Shown piece by piece: positions 34,209 through 42,705 of a DNA stretch of 44,279 nt. Position numbers and translations under genes: made by a program. Source of the stretch: Saccharopolyspora shandongensis. Lineage in GTDB: Bacteria > Actinomycetota > Actinomycetes > Mycobacteriales > Pseudonocardiaceae. Within the stretch, counting starts at the first letter, position 1; every line of letters begins with the position of its first letter. Where the stretch lies: contig NZ_FNOK01000071.1 of assembly GCF_900106995.1 (NCBI RefSeq), positions 1 through 44,279 on the forward strand, read 5' to 3'. The notes under the pieces are model-generated. The model did no database searches and was not told where the DNA came from. It saw nothing but the letters and a program-made list of their open reading frames with translations.

Positions 34209-35609
34209 TTAGGGCAGGGTTCGCTCGGCGGGAGCGTTCGTCGGGGTGGCCGGTCGGCGGTTGCGCACCGCGAGGTAGCCGACCGTGCCCGCGGCGGCCA
34301 GGACCGGTGTGAGGTACAGGGCGATCCGGGTGTCGGGGTCGAACGCCAGCAGCACCACGACCAGCGCGAGGAAGGCGAGTACGAGGTAGTTGGAGTACGG
34401 GGCGAAGGGCATCCGGAACTTCCCCGCCTGGATCTCGCCGGCGGCGACCTTCCGGCGGAATCCGAGGTGGGCGATGATGATCATGCCCCAGGTGAAGATG
34501 GCGCCGACGGTGCTACCGCTGGTGATGTAGGTGAAGGCTTCCTCGGGGGCCAGGTAGTTGATCAGAACGCCGAGCAGCATCGCGACGAATGTGACCGCGA
34601 TGGCGCGGGATGGTACGGCGCGGGCGTTGAGGCGGCCGGTGCTTCGCGGTGCCTGCCCGTCCTGGGACAAGGTGCGCAGCATTCGCCCGGTGGAGTAGAT
34701 GCCGCTGTTGCAGGACGACAGTGCCGCGGTGGTCACCACGAAGTTCACCACGCCGGCCGCGGCCGGGATGCCGATCAAGCTGAAGGCGTGGACGAATGGA
34801 CTGCCGCTGGCCGGGAACTGGTCCCACGGCACCAGCACGGTCAGCGCGGTGAGAGCTCCGACGTAGAAGATCAGGATTCGCCACATGACCGAGTTGATCG
34901 CGCGCGGCAGTACCTTCTGCGGGTTCGTGCTCTCGCTCGCGGTCTGGCCGACCATCTCGACGCCGACGAAGGCGAACATGACGATCTGGAACGACAGCAG
35001 CGCGGCGGTCGGGCCGTTCGGGAAGAGTCCGCCGTGCGACCAGATGTTGCTCACCGCCGCCGTGTCGCCGAGGTTGCTGAACCCGAACACCAGGATCAGC
35101 GCGGCCAGCACGATCAGTGCGATGATGGCCAGCACCTTGATGAGGGCGAACCAGAATTCGAACTCGCCGAAGAGCTTCACCGCGATCAGGTTCACCCCGG
35201 TGAGGACGAACAACGCGATGAGCGCTGGGATCCATTGTGGAACGTGGGGGAACCAGAACTGGAAGTACTTGCCGACGGCGGTGATCTCGGCCATGCCGGT
35301 CACGATCCACACCAGCCAGTAGCCCCAGCCGGTGGCGAACCGGGCCCATGGTCCGACGAACTCCCCGGCGTACTCCGCGAAGGAGCCGCTGACCGGCCGG
35401 TACATCAGAAGTTCGCCTAGTGCCCGCATCACGAAGAAGATCATCAAGCCGGCGATCGCGTAGATGACGATGAGGCCGGGGCCGACCTGGTGCAGGGCCT
35501 TGCCCGAACCCAGGAACAATCCGACCCCGATCGCACCGCCGAGGGCGATCATGTTGATGTGCCGGCTGCTCAGCGCTCGGCGGTATTCCTCGGTGGGTTG
35601 CTGACTCAT
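34209..35609 (-). CDS. cycA: D-serine/D-alanine/glycine transporter (CycA-like APC permease)
   Basis: A 466-residue amino-acid permease with 12 predicted helices. The N-terminus RALSSRHINMIALGGAIGVG is the consensus of the amino-acid transporter (AAT) family. YWLVWIVTGMAEITAVGKY, KLFGEFEFWFALIKVLAIIA and GVVNFVVTTAALSSCNSGIY closely follow the E. coli CycA pattern. It imports D-Ala, D-Ser and Gly with protons. ATG 35609 is preceded by GGAGC. Being next to alanine racemase supports a D-alanine role, although relatives transport GABA, proline or other amino acids. Confidence 0.83.
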   Translation of the reverse strand: MSQQPTEEYRRALSSRHINMIALGGAIGVGLFLGSGKALHQVGPGLIVIYAIAGLMIFFVMRALGELLMYRPVSGSFAEYAGEFVGPWARFATGWGYWLVWIVTGMAEITAVGKYFQFWFPHVPQWIPALIALFVLTGVNLIAVKLFGEFEFWFALIKVLAIIALIVLAALILVFGFSNLGDTAAVSNIWSHGGLFPNGPTAALLSFQIVMFAFVGVEMVGQTASESTNPQKVLPRAINSVMWRILIFYVGALTALTVLVPWDQFPASGSPFVHAFSLIGIPAAAGVVNFVVTTAALSSCNSGIYSTGRMLRTLSQDGQAPRSTGRLNARAVPSRAIAVTFVAMLLGVLINYLAPEEAFTYITSGSTVGAIFTWGMIIIAHLGFRRKVAAGEIQAGKFRMPFAPYSNYLVLAFLALVVVLLAFDPDTRIALYLTPVLAAAGTVGYLAVRNRRPATPTNAPAERTLP

Positions 35610-35918
35610 CTGAGAAAGCTCCGTTCATGCGGCAGCACTGCCGCCAGGTCGGTTCCAGACATATGTCGCAAACGTTGCATGTGCGTTCGGCCACGTGCGT
35701 GTTGCAGACCACCATGAGGCACCGGCCACGAGGTGTCATTGTTCCGCCGACACCGTTTGAGCGGAGTCGCTTGTGTCCGCGCCCCTCCTCCGCACAACGC
35801 GCACAACCCGCCACACCGGTTTCAACCACCACAAAGGACACAGCCGGTCCACGAGGCGTGGGGGCGTTGGCCGGCTCGCAATCGCCGCAAGGCCGCGTTT
35901 CGGTCGATTCGTCGATCG
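35610..35918. other. Intergenic between cycA-like and NicO genes
   Basis: 309 bases with no supportable gene. It must hold the promoter of the permease gene (minus strand) and the 3' end of the metal-transporter transcript. A weak palindromic block GCAAACGTTGC at about 35668-35678 is the only thing that stands out; no convincing terminator follows the transporter gene. Confidence 0.35.
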
Positions 35919-37211
35919 CTAGGGAGCGAGGATGTGTCCTGCGGCGAGTGCGGAGGCCAGACCACCACCGAGTACGACGGCCGTGGCGGCGACGATGGGT
36001 GCCTGCCGGGTCCATGCGCGCAACTTCGGCGAGCTGGCGGCGCGGGTCAGCAGTTCGTCGCGGCCCCGGAGCACGACGAGGCCGACGGCGGTCAGGGTCA
36101 GTGCCATGCCGAGTCCGAACGCGGCGACCATCAGGATCGCGGCGCCGACCCTGCCGGTGAGCAGCCCGCTGAGCAGGACGAGGAACGCCGATGGCGAAGG
36201 GAGCAGGCCGCCGGAGGTGCCGAGCAGCACGATGCCGCGCCAAGTGAGCAGGGATGTGCCGGGGAGCGGATGGGAGTGGCCGTGGCCGTGGCCGTGGCCG
36301 TGGCCGTGGCCGTGGCCGTGCGTGTGGTCTCGGTTGCTCAAGTGGCGCCGGAGCAATCCCACCCCGACGCCCACCACGACCAGGGCAGCGATCAGCTGCA
36401 GCCAACCCGTCAGCGCGGCGATGTCCGGGGCGTTCTCGCTGGCGAGCCACCACCCGACGGCTAGTGCGGCAACGGACGCGGTGTGCATCACAGCGACGAT
36501 GATGCCCAGCCATACCGCGTCCCGTGCCCTTCCCCGGCCGCCGACGAGGAAGCCTGCGGCGAGCGTTTTCCCGTGTCCTGGGGCGCATGCGTGGAAGGCC
36601 CCCAGTGCGGCTGCGACGAGGAGCGCCAAGGGCAGCACGACTTGGTGTTCCAGCAGTCCGGAGAGGTCCGTGGTCCAGATGTTGAACGGCTCCTGCGGCC
36701 CGACTGCCACGCCCGGGTTGCCGCTGCCGAGCACGACTGCACGGGTCGGTTCACCGGCCGTGTGGAGGCCGCCGCCGCCCGACTCGGTGACGGAGATCGT
36801 GCGGTACTTCGGGTCGACGTCGTTCAGCGCGGTGATCGTGACGTCGACCGCGGCCACCGGATTCTGGCAGAGGTAGCGGAGGCGGGCGCCGTCCTGGGCG
36901 AGGCGCGTGGTGTCCGCGTGGTCCAGCGGGCAGGGGTGGCCGTCCTGGCTCAGTCGGATGTGGGAGCCGAGGTACTGCGCCTCGGATGTGTTGGCCGCGT
37001 CGGCTTCCGAGCGGAGCACGGCCAGGTCGTCGTTCGCGGCTGACCAGACGACATCGACCGCGTTTCCGTGAGCGGCGATTCTGGCGACCGGAGGGGTGCC
37101 GAAGGGGTGCGCGTTCGCCAGGCCGGCGAGACCGAGCAGCGCCGGCGTCATGAGTGCGCCGGCGAGGAGGATGCGAGCGGCCTTGGAGCAGGCGCGGCCG
37201 AGGATGTGCAC
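35919..37211 (-). CDS. NicO-family nickel/cobalt exporter with His-Gly loop
   Basis: A 430-residue protein. A signal peptide ends near ANAHPFG. An extracytoplasmic domain of about 150 residues follows, then about six membrane helices of the NicO/RcnA type, with ALGAFHACAPGHGKTLAAGF as the conserved metal-binding helix. A cytoplasmic loop contains eight consecutive His-Gly pairs (HTHGHGHGHGHGHGHGHSH), which would chelate nickel or cobalt. The GTG start at 37211 has only a weak ribosome-binding site. It probably pumps Ni or Co out of the cell; import cannot be excluded. The His-Gly loop is encoded by a 6-bp tandem repeat at 36276-36320. Confidence 0.85.
   Translation of the reverse strand: MHILGRACSKAARILLAGALMTPALLGLAGLANAHPFGTPPVARIAAHGNAVDVVWSAANDDLAVLRSEADAANTSEAQYLGSHIRLSQDGHPCPLDHADTTRLAQDGARLRYLCQNPVAAVDVTITALNDVDPKYRTISVTESGGGGLHTAGEPTRAVVLGSGNPGVAVGPQEPFNIWTTDLSGLLEHQVVLPLALLVAAALGAFHACAPGHGKTLAAGFLVGGRGRARDAVWLGIIVAVMHTASVAALAVGWWLASENAPDIAALTGWLQLIAALVVVGVGVGLLRRHLSNRDHTHGHGHGHGHGHGHGHSHPLPGTSLLTWRGIVLLGTSGGLLPSPSAFLVLLSGLLTGRVGAAILMVAAFGLGMALTLTAVGLVVLRGRDELLTRAASSPKLRAWTRQAPIVAATAVVLGGGLASALAAGHILAP
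36276..36320. repeat. Hexanucleotide tandem repeat GTGGCC, 7.5 copies
   Basis: Seven perfect GTGGCC units plus GTG, lying inside the NicO gene and coding for the alternating His-Gly loop on the minus strand. Slippage would add or remove one His-Gly pair without a frameshift. Confidence 0.9.
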
Positions 37212-37232
37212 AGCGATGTTCCGATCAGGAGT

Positions 37233-37276
37233 GCCCTGCGGGCTGCTCCCCTGGCCGGGGAGGCAGCCCGCAGGGC
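37233..37276 (-). terminator. Hairpin between the PQQ-propeller remnant and NicO gene
   Basis: GCCCTGCGGGCTGC (37233-37246) pairs exactly with 37263-37276, and the inner TCCCC/GGGGA continues the stem after a one-base bulge. It lies 19 bases past the stop at 37296 on the minus strand. Confidence 0.8.
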
Positions 37277-37295
37277 GGGTGTACCTGTTGACCTG

Positions 37296-39215
37296 TCAGC
37301 GGCGGGGGCCGTCCCCGGCCGGGCGCCGGGCGGCCAGGGCGTGGATCGTCCCGTCGTCGGTGAGGGCGAACACCCAGTCACCGCTGATGGACAACGCCGA
37401 AGCCACGCCGCCGCCGAGGTTGTACTCGGTCAGCCGCTTGCCGGTGGTGCGGTCCAGGACGACCAGACGTCCGTCCCAGGTGCCCGCGTACAGCCGGTCC
37501 TCGGTCACCACGGCGTGCATCGCAGGGGAACCGGGCCCTTCGGTGCACCCCTTTGCGACTCGCCATTTGTCGTCGAGTGGGCTTTCTCCGGGCAGGTAGC
37601 CGACGGGGGTTTCCCACAGCGGCTTGCCGGGTTCGGCTGCGCTGGTGTCGTAGGCGCGGATGACACCGTCGCGGCTCGCGATGTAGGCGATGTCGCCCCA
37701 GACGGCGGGACTGGTCAGCGGAGCGGGGCCGGGTTCGCAGGTGCTGGCGCCGCCCACCGGGGACTGCCACAGGACAGCACCGGTCTTGAGGTCGTGCCCG
37801 CGGGCACCGCTCGCGGTCATCGTCACCAGCTTCGGGTCTCCTGCGGCCGGATCGGTGAGGGCGGGGGAGGAGTGGCTGTCGATGCCGCCCTGGGTGTTCT
37901 GGACCCAGAGCTGGCTGCAGCTGGCGAGGTCCATGGCGACCAGCGTGCTGCTGGAGTCGGTGTGCAGGTAGGCGGTGTTGGAACCGGGCTGGCGGACCGC
38001 CGTGCTGTGGAACTGGCCCCAGCTGGTCGCTCCGTTGAAGCCGCCCAGCAGGTCACCGCTGCGAGCGTCGCGGCACTGGATCTTGTTCCAGTTCTGGTAG
38101 ACGGCGACGGTGCGGTTCTCGCCCTGCAGGTCGAAAACGCTGACCGGGCCACCTGCGCGGCCGTAGCGGCGCACGGTGTCGCCGTGCCGCTCCTCCTTCT
38201 CGATCGTCTGCCAGACGACGTGGCCGTCCTTGGTGTCGAGGGCGTAGATCCGGCCGACGGCGGTGGTCAGGTAGACCTTGCCGTCGTGCAGGGTGGGCGC
38301 CGACTCGGCGTCGCCGTCCAGGTAGGTGCGCCAGATTTCGCGGCCGGACGCGAGGTCGTAGGCGAGCATCATGCTGTACGGGGAGTCGAACGCCCGGGAG
38401 GAGACGATCACTCTGCCGTCGGCGATCACCGATCCGTCGAGGTTGAACTGCTCACCGGTGTTGGCGGCCCAGCGCAGGTCGAGCTCGGCGCCCGGATCGT
38501 CCGCGCTCGCCGAGCGCCCCTCCTCGTCGCGCCCCTGACGGGTCCAGTCCTGACCGCTCTTCGGCTTCGCCAGCTCGTCTTCCGGCACCACCGTGAAGGT
38601 GTTCTTGATGGTGGGCCAGGCCTGGCCCTTGGTGTCCACTGCGGTCATCTCCGCCGTGTAAGTTCCCGGCCGCAGATCGTCGACGTGGTCGCTGACCCGG
38701 GTCCAGGAGATCCGCGCGCCCGGACAAGGCTCCGGCTTGCCACCGGGCGGCGTGTAGCAGTTCTGGATGCCTGGCCGTTTGTTGCCGAGGCCGAACTTCA
38801 GCCCGGTTTGCTGCCGCACCGTTTTGCCGCGGTCGTCGCGGATGGTGAGGGTGGCTGCGGCCGGAGTGCGGCCGTTGTCCTCGGCGTAGAGCTCGACAGG
38901 GATCTTCCCGCCGACGGTGTGGACGCTGCCCTGTCCGGGGCTGACGAGCGCGGCATCATCATTGATGTCGAACTGGCGGTGCGTCCCCATGACGTAGCCG
39001 ACGTCTTCGTTGCGAGGGGTGCGCGGGTCGTCGGTGATGGGCTTGAAGTCGAGGATCTTGTAGTCCGGATGGGCGCCGTCGATGCCGTAGGTGCCCTGGT
39101 TGTTGATCTCGACCGAGCGGTTGAAGGCGCCACGGCGGTACTCCGCCTGCTGGTTGTGACCCGCGGCGGCCATCCGCACGTCGTACTTCGCGAGCTCGTC
39201 GATGGTCGGCTGCAT
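37296..39215 (-). pseudogene. PQQ-type beta-propeller protein, 5'-truncated (metallophosphoesterase relative)
   Basis: About 640 residues remain. The first 80 (MQPTIDELAKYDVRMAAAGH, then RSVEINNQGTYGIDGAHPDY) look like the tail of a secreted calcineurin-like phosphoesterase domain. A middle beta-rich domain follows (residues about 110-220). The rest is a PQQ-like propeller with repeats such as GKVYLTTAVGRIYALDTKDG and WGDIAYIASRDGVIRAYDTS. There is no signal peptide, no ribosome-binding site before ATG 39215, and the homology starts mid-domain. The 5' part was therefore lost at about 39220-39240. The protein was probably exported originally. A terminator hairpin follows the stop. Confidence 0.62.
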
Positions 39216-39422
39216 GCCGTGCAGGAAGGATGTAGGTGCAACTAGTCCAGAAGCGGAACAACCGGCGAAGCTTCTCCTGCACGACGACCAACTCATACCG
39301 GGAAGAACGCGGCGAGTCGCGCAACGAGGCTCGGCCGGATGCCGAGGCGGCCGCCGCCGTCCGGGCGAAATCTCATCGGCACCCGCCTCGATGTTTGCCG
39401 GCCGGTCGATTTCGGTTGGTTG

Positions 39423-39449
39423 TGAACCTGCGCGCTGCTGCCGTCGTAC
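39423..39449 (+). promoter_or_regulatory. ECF sigma promoter of the haloperoxidase-like gene
   Basis: TGAAC at 39423-39427 and CGTAC at 39445-39449 are separated by exactly 17 bases, 37 bases before the ATG at 39487. The same two boxes with the same spacing occur before the ECF sigma gene and the lipoprotein gene nearby. The TGAAC...CGT form matches ECF promoters such as those of SigL-type factors. Confidence 0.78.
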
Positions 39450-39486
39450 CTGGCATCGGGACACAACACCGACCAGGGAGCAGTGC

Positions 39487-40776
39487 ATGCGCAAGGGTTT
39501 GTTCAAACGAGGACCTGGTTCGCGAAAGAGCGTCAATGCCGCAGTGGTCGTCATGTCGGTCGCGGTCGGCACGACCGCCGCGGCGCCCCTCGCCCCCGGG
39601 CAGACGGCCTCGGACGTGGCGCTGGAGTGGTATGACACGACCGCCGACACCGTGAACGCCGCGGGCATCCCGGCGTCGGCGCAGGTCACGAAGAACCGCA
39701 TGTGGGCGATTTCCTGGCTCGCGGCGGCCCGCGCCGTGCGCCCGGAGCTCGGAGCAGGGCAGTCACGCGAGTACGAGCAGGCGGCGCTCGCATCGGCGGT
39801 GCACGCTGCGCTGTCGGACTTGGTGCCAAGCCGCAAGGCAGAGTTGGACGCCGCTCTGGACCGAAGCCTGGAGCGAATCCCCGACGGTCCGGCCGAAGAT
39901 CGGGGCGTGCGCGTCGGCCGCGAGCAGGCGCACTTGGTGCTCGCCGGTCGCGAGAACGACGGGTTGGACCCGGCGTCGGTCAACATGCCGTACCAGCCCC
40001 CGCAACCGGCCCCGGGCGTGTGGCAGCCCACGCCGCCGGCGTACGGGGCCGCGATCCAGGCCGGGGCGCGGTACGCGAAGCCGTTCCTGCTCGATGACCC
40101 GGCGCAGTTCCGGCTGGGGCCGCCGCCCGAACTCGGCTCCGAGCGCTACCGGATCGACCTGGCCGAAGTTCGCGCGCTGGGCGTCGCGGGCAGCTCGGTG
40201 CGCACCGAAGAGCAGACCAGGACGGCGAAGTTCTGGGAGCAGTCCACGCAGGTCGCCTACACCGGGGTTCTGCGCGCAGCGCTCGAACAGTCCAGGCAGC
40301 CGTTGTTCAAGCGCGCGGCCATGGTGGCGATCTTCAACGTCGCGCTCGTGGACACGCAGATCGCCACCTCCGACAGCAAGTACACCTACACCCGCTGGCG
40401 TCCGGTCACGGCCATCCGGGCGGCCGACGACGGTGACGGCGATCCGAACACCACGCCGGACCCGAACTGGACGCCGGAGGCCACGACACCGCTGCACCCC
40501 GACTACCCCAGCGGGCACAACACCTACGCCGGGGCGGCGGAAGCGGTGCTGACGGCGCTGACCGGGGTGCGGCCGGCCGAGCCGGTCACCATCGGCAGTT
40601 CGACGGCTCCGGGTGAGTTCCGCACCTATGCGAAGTGGTCGGAACTGACCGCCGAGGTCGTCGACGCCCGGGTCTGGTCCGGCTTGCACACGCGGACCGC
40701 CGACGAGGCCGGGGCCTTGCTCGGTCGCGAAGTCGCCGAGCACGACGTGCGGATGGCCTCCCAGCTGCTGCGCTGA
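39487..40776 (+). CDS. Vanadium-dependent haloperoxidase/PAP2-fold secreted protein
   Basis: A 429-residue secreted protein. A basic start and hydrophobic stretch (residues 16-32, NAAVVVMSVAVGTTAAA) form a signal peptide. The vanadate/phosphate pocket can be traced: Lys298 and Arg305 in KYTYTRWRPV, Ser342-Gly-His344 in HPDYPSGHNTYAG, then Arg395 and His401 in RVWSGLHTRTADEAG. Relatives oxidise halides with peroxide or hydrolyse phosphate esters; many actinobacterial members are untested. ATG 39487 follows AGGGAG. It has its own ECF-type promoter, identical in layout to those of the sigma and lipoprotein genes, and ends at a shared bidirectional terminator. Confidence 0.85.
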   Translation: MRKGLFKRGPGSRKSVNAAVVVMSVAVGTTAAAPLAPGQTASDVALEWYDTTADTVNAAGIPASAQVTKNRMWAISWLAAARAVRPELGAGQSREYEQAALASAVHAALSDLVPSRKAELDAALDRSLERIPDGPAEDRGVRVGREQAHLVLAGRENDGLDPASVNMPYQPPQPAPGVWQPTPPAYGAAIQAGARYAKPFLLDDPAQFRLGPPPELGSERYRIDLAEVRALGVAGSSVRTEEQTRTAKFWEQSTQVAYTGVLRAALEQSRQPLFKRAAMVAIFNVALVDTQIATSDSKYTYTRWRPVTAIRAADDGDGDPNTTPDPNWTPEATTPLHPDYPSGHNTYAGAAEAVLTALTGVRPAEPVTIGSSTAPGEFRTYAKWSELTAEVVDARVWSGLHTRTADEAGALLGREVAEHDVRMASQLLR

Positions 40777-40785
40777 TGCGGGAGA

Positions 40786-40819
40786 ACTCGTCGTCCCCGG
40801 GCAGCCGGGGACGACGAGT
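40786..40819. terminator. Bidirectional hairpin terminator
   Basis: ACTCGTCGTCCCCGG (40786-40800) and its exact reverse complement (40805-40819) enclose a 4-base loop. It sits between the convergent haloperoxidase-like and lipoprotein genes and can serve both. Confidence 0.85.
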
Positions 40820-40826
40820 CTGCAGG

Positions 40827-41297
40827 TCAGCCCGTGGGCGCTGCCGTCTTGATCGCTTCACCGGCGGGGCTGACGACGTACCAGACGTGCATCTTGTCCT
40901 GGCCCTTGATGTCCCCGGCCGCCTTGTCCTGGGCGAAGTAGTACAGCGGCTTCCCGGAGAAGGTGATCTGCTGACCGCCGTCGGGTCGGTTCACGGTGCC
41001 GAGTTTTGCCGCATCCACGCCCGGTCCGGCCTGCGGAGCTCCGGTCAGCGGCGGCCACTGCGCCACGCACTGGTCCACGCACTGCGAGGTGCCGGGCTCG
41101 TCCTTCGTGAACAGGTACAGGGTTCGGCCCGAGGCGTCGACGAGGTAGTCGCCGGTGGGTGCGGTGCGGATGCCCACCACGGCGGCGGGCGCGCTGGGCG
41201 CCTGGGGCTGGGATTCGGGCTGCTCGCCCGATCCGCAAGCTGCGATCGTCATCGTGCAGGCGGCGGTGGCGAGGACCGCGATTCTGCGCAACGGCAT
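40827..41297 (-). CDS. Small secreted lipoprotein with COG4315-type repeats
   Basis: A 156-residue lipoprotein with a signal sequence ending in the lipobox IAAC (Cys21), a Pro/Gln/Ser linker, then two copies of a short beta repeat: YLVDASGRTLYLFTKDEPGT with a Cys pair (SQCVDQCVAQWPPLTG) and ITFSGKPLYYFAQDKAAGDI. This is the COG4315/secreted repeat family often found beside ECF sigma factors in actinobacteria. Its role is unproven; redox or surface-stress functions have been suggested because of the Cys pair. ATG 41297 follows GAAGGGAA. It is transcribed divergently from the sigma gene, with an ECF-type promoter of its own. Confidence 0.87.
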   Translation of the reverse strand: MPLRRIAVLATAACTMTIAACGSGEQPESQPQAPSAPAAVVGIRTAPTGDYLVDASGRTLYLFTKDEPGTSQCVDQCVAQWPPLTGAPQAGPGVDAAKLGTVNRPDGGQQITFSGKPLYYFAQDKAAGDIKGQDKMHVWYVVSPAGEAIKTAAPTG

Positions 41298-41331
41298 GAT
41301 GTTCCCTTCCGTTCGATTGCGTTGTCCCCCT

Positions 41332-41358
41332 GTACGTCCGCTGCCGCCTGCCGGTTCA
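41332..41358 (-). promoter_or_regulatory. ECF sigma promoter of the lipoprotein gene
   Basis: On the minus strand TGAAC (41358-41354) and CGTAC (41336-41332) are 17 bases apart and lie about 35 bases before the lipoprotein ATG. The boxes and spacing are identical to those before the sigma gene and the haloperoxidase-like gene. Confidence 0.78.
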
Positions 41359-41382
41359 ACTGAAATCCGTTCGCCGGATTGT

Positions 41383-41409
41383 TGAACTGCGCCGGTGTTC
41401 GTGACGTAC
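41383..41409 (+). promoter_or_regulatory. ECF sigma autoregulated promoter
   Basis: TGAAC at 41383-41387, 17 bases, CGTAC at 41405-41409, about 42 bases before the sigma ATG. It lies back to back with the lipoprotein promoter, so one factor can fire both directions. Confidence 0.78.
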
Positions 41410-41451
41410 ACCCGGGTAAGGGAGAATGAGGCCGAGGCAGGACGGGGTGCG

Positions 41452-41961
41452 ATGACGGCGGACGAGCGACTGCTTCGTGCGATGTACGAGGAGTACGGAG
41501 GCATGCTGACCGGATTCGTCCTGCGGTACACGGACGACCGGCAGCGGGCCGAGGACGTCGTGCAGGAGACGCTGCTGCGGGCGTGGCGCAACCTCGATTC
41601 GATCGATCCCGGCCGCGGTGACCCCCGGTCGTACCTGTTCTCGATCGCGCGGAACATCCTGATCGACGGCTGGCGCGCGGATCAGCGCCGCCCGCGCCTG
41701 GTCCGCGACGACGGTGTCGTCGAATCGTTGCCGGTGGCCGACGACCTGGACCGGCTGCTGGACGGCTGGCTCGTCGGGGAGGCGCTCCAGCGGCTGTCGC
41801 CCGAGCATCGCGCGGTCGTCGTGGCGTTGTACTTCCAGGGGCGCAGCGTGGCCGAATCCGCGGAACAGCTCGGGATTCCGCAGGGCACGGTGAAGTCCCG
41901 CGCCTACTACGCGGTGCGAACGTTGCGAACGATCTTGGAGGAAATGGGGGTGGTCCGGTGA
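41452..41961 (+). CDS. ECF-family RNA polymerase sigma factor
   Basis: A 169-residue two-domain sigma factor. Sigma-2 runs from about residue 5, with DDRQRAEDVVQETLLRAWRN (core and -10 contacts) and RGDPRSYLFSIARNILIDGW. Sigma-4 has LSPEHRAVVVALYFQGRSVA plus ESAEQLGIPQGTVKSRAYYA, the -35 recognition helix. The arrangement and its promoter consensus resemble the SigL group of mycobacteria. The ATG at 41452 is chosen for its position after GACGGGG; GTG 41401 would lie inside the promoter. Its stop overlaps the anti-sigma start by four bases (GTGA). Confidence 0.92.
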   Translation: MTADERLLRAMYEEYGGMLTGFVLRYTDDRQRAEDVVQETLLRAWRNLDSIDPGRGDPRSYLFSIARNILIDGWRADQRRPRLVRDDGVVESLPVADDLDRLLDGWLVGEALQRLSPEHRAVVVALYFQGRSVAESAEQLGIPQGTVKSRAYYAVRTLRTILEEMGVVR

Positions 41962-42593
41962 ACGAGGAGCACGAGGCGGTTCGCGAGCTGCTGGGTGCAT
42001 ACGTGCTCGGCGGTCTGGACCCGGAAGATCGGCGGCGCTTCGAGGAGCACCTCGGTCGCTGCGCCGAGTGCAGGGAAGAGCTGTCCGGTTACGCGGGGCT
42101 GCCCGGATTGTTGCACCGCGCCGGTCCACCGCCGGAGCCGACCGAACCAGCGGAGCCGGAGTGGGCGAAGCTGATCGAGAAGGCCCGCACCGAACGAGCG
42201 GCGCCACCGCCGAAGCGGAGGTGGCTGCTGGCTGTCGCGGCCGTGGTGCTGCTCGGTGTGGGATCCCTCGGAGGTATGGCCGCGGTTTCGTGGGAGCCGG
42301 AGGGTGCCGATCTGGTGGCTGCGGCGGGCGTGACGTCGCACGGGCACGGCAAGCTGGAGAGCCGTCCGTGGGGGACGGCGGTGTCGCTGCACGTGGAGAA
42401 CCTGCCGCCGGACGATCACTTCGTGGCCTGGGTGGTGGCCCGCGACGGCCGCGCCGAGCAGGCCGCCACGTGGTCGCGGACCCCGACCGGTGAAGCACGG
42501 CTGTCCGGTGCGTCCGCGATTCCCCGGGACCAGGTGTCGCACCTCCTCGTCACCACGGGAAGCGGCCACCCCCTTCTGGAGATGCGCGTCTGA
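41958..42593 (+). CDS. Membrane anti-sigma factor with zinc-binding ZAS motif
   Basis: A 211-residue anti-sigma factor. The N-terminal anti-sigma domain contains H31-x3-C35-x2-C38 in FEEHLGRCAECREEL, the zinc-associated motif, and is often redox-sensitive. A single membrane helix spans about residues 89-110 (WLLAVAAVVLLGVGSLGGMA). The extracytoplasmic RskA-like domain follows, with SLHVENLPPDDHFVAWVVAR. GTG 41958 overlaps the sigma stop, so the two are made in fixed ratio. It should hold the sigma factor inactive until an envelope or redox signal arrives. Confidence 0.9.
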   Translation: MNEEHEAVRELLGAYVLGGLDPEDRRRFEEHLGRCAECREELSGYAGLPGLLHRAGPPPEPTEPAEPEWAKLIEKARTERAAPPPKRRWLLAVAAVVLLGVGSLGGMAAVSWEPEGADLVAAAGVTSHGHGKLESRPWGTAVSLHVENLPPDDHFVAWVVARDGRAEQAATWSRTPTGEARLSGASAIPRDQVSHLLVTTGSGHPLLEMRV

Positions 42594-42705
42594 ACCCAAT
42601 GGCCCCTTGTGGGCATGCTCGCGAGATCGGCGTTGCCCCCCGGCTGGGGCAGACCGTCGCGATCGTGCACCGGGTTGCGGACGCGGATGGCGGGAACGAT
42701 TTTCG

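Noticed and set aside
36276..36320. Tandem repeat as a possible CRISPR or minisatellite array
   Set aside because: The unit is 6 bases with no spacers and is fully explained by the His-Gly coding loop.
34513..36588. Minus-strand open frame of about 690 codons overlapping the permease and NicO genes
   Set aside because: Low-complexity Arg-rich translation in a different frame from two clear membrane-protein genes.
37068..39245. Plus-strand open frame of about 725 codons opposite the PQQ-propeller gene
   Set aside because: Val/Gly/Ala/Asp-rich with no motif; the minus strand has recognisable propeller repeats.
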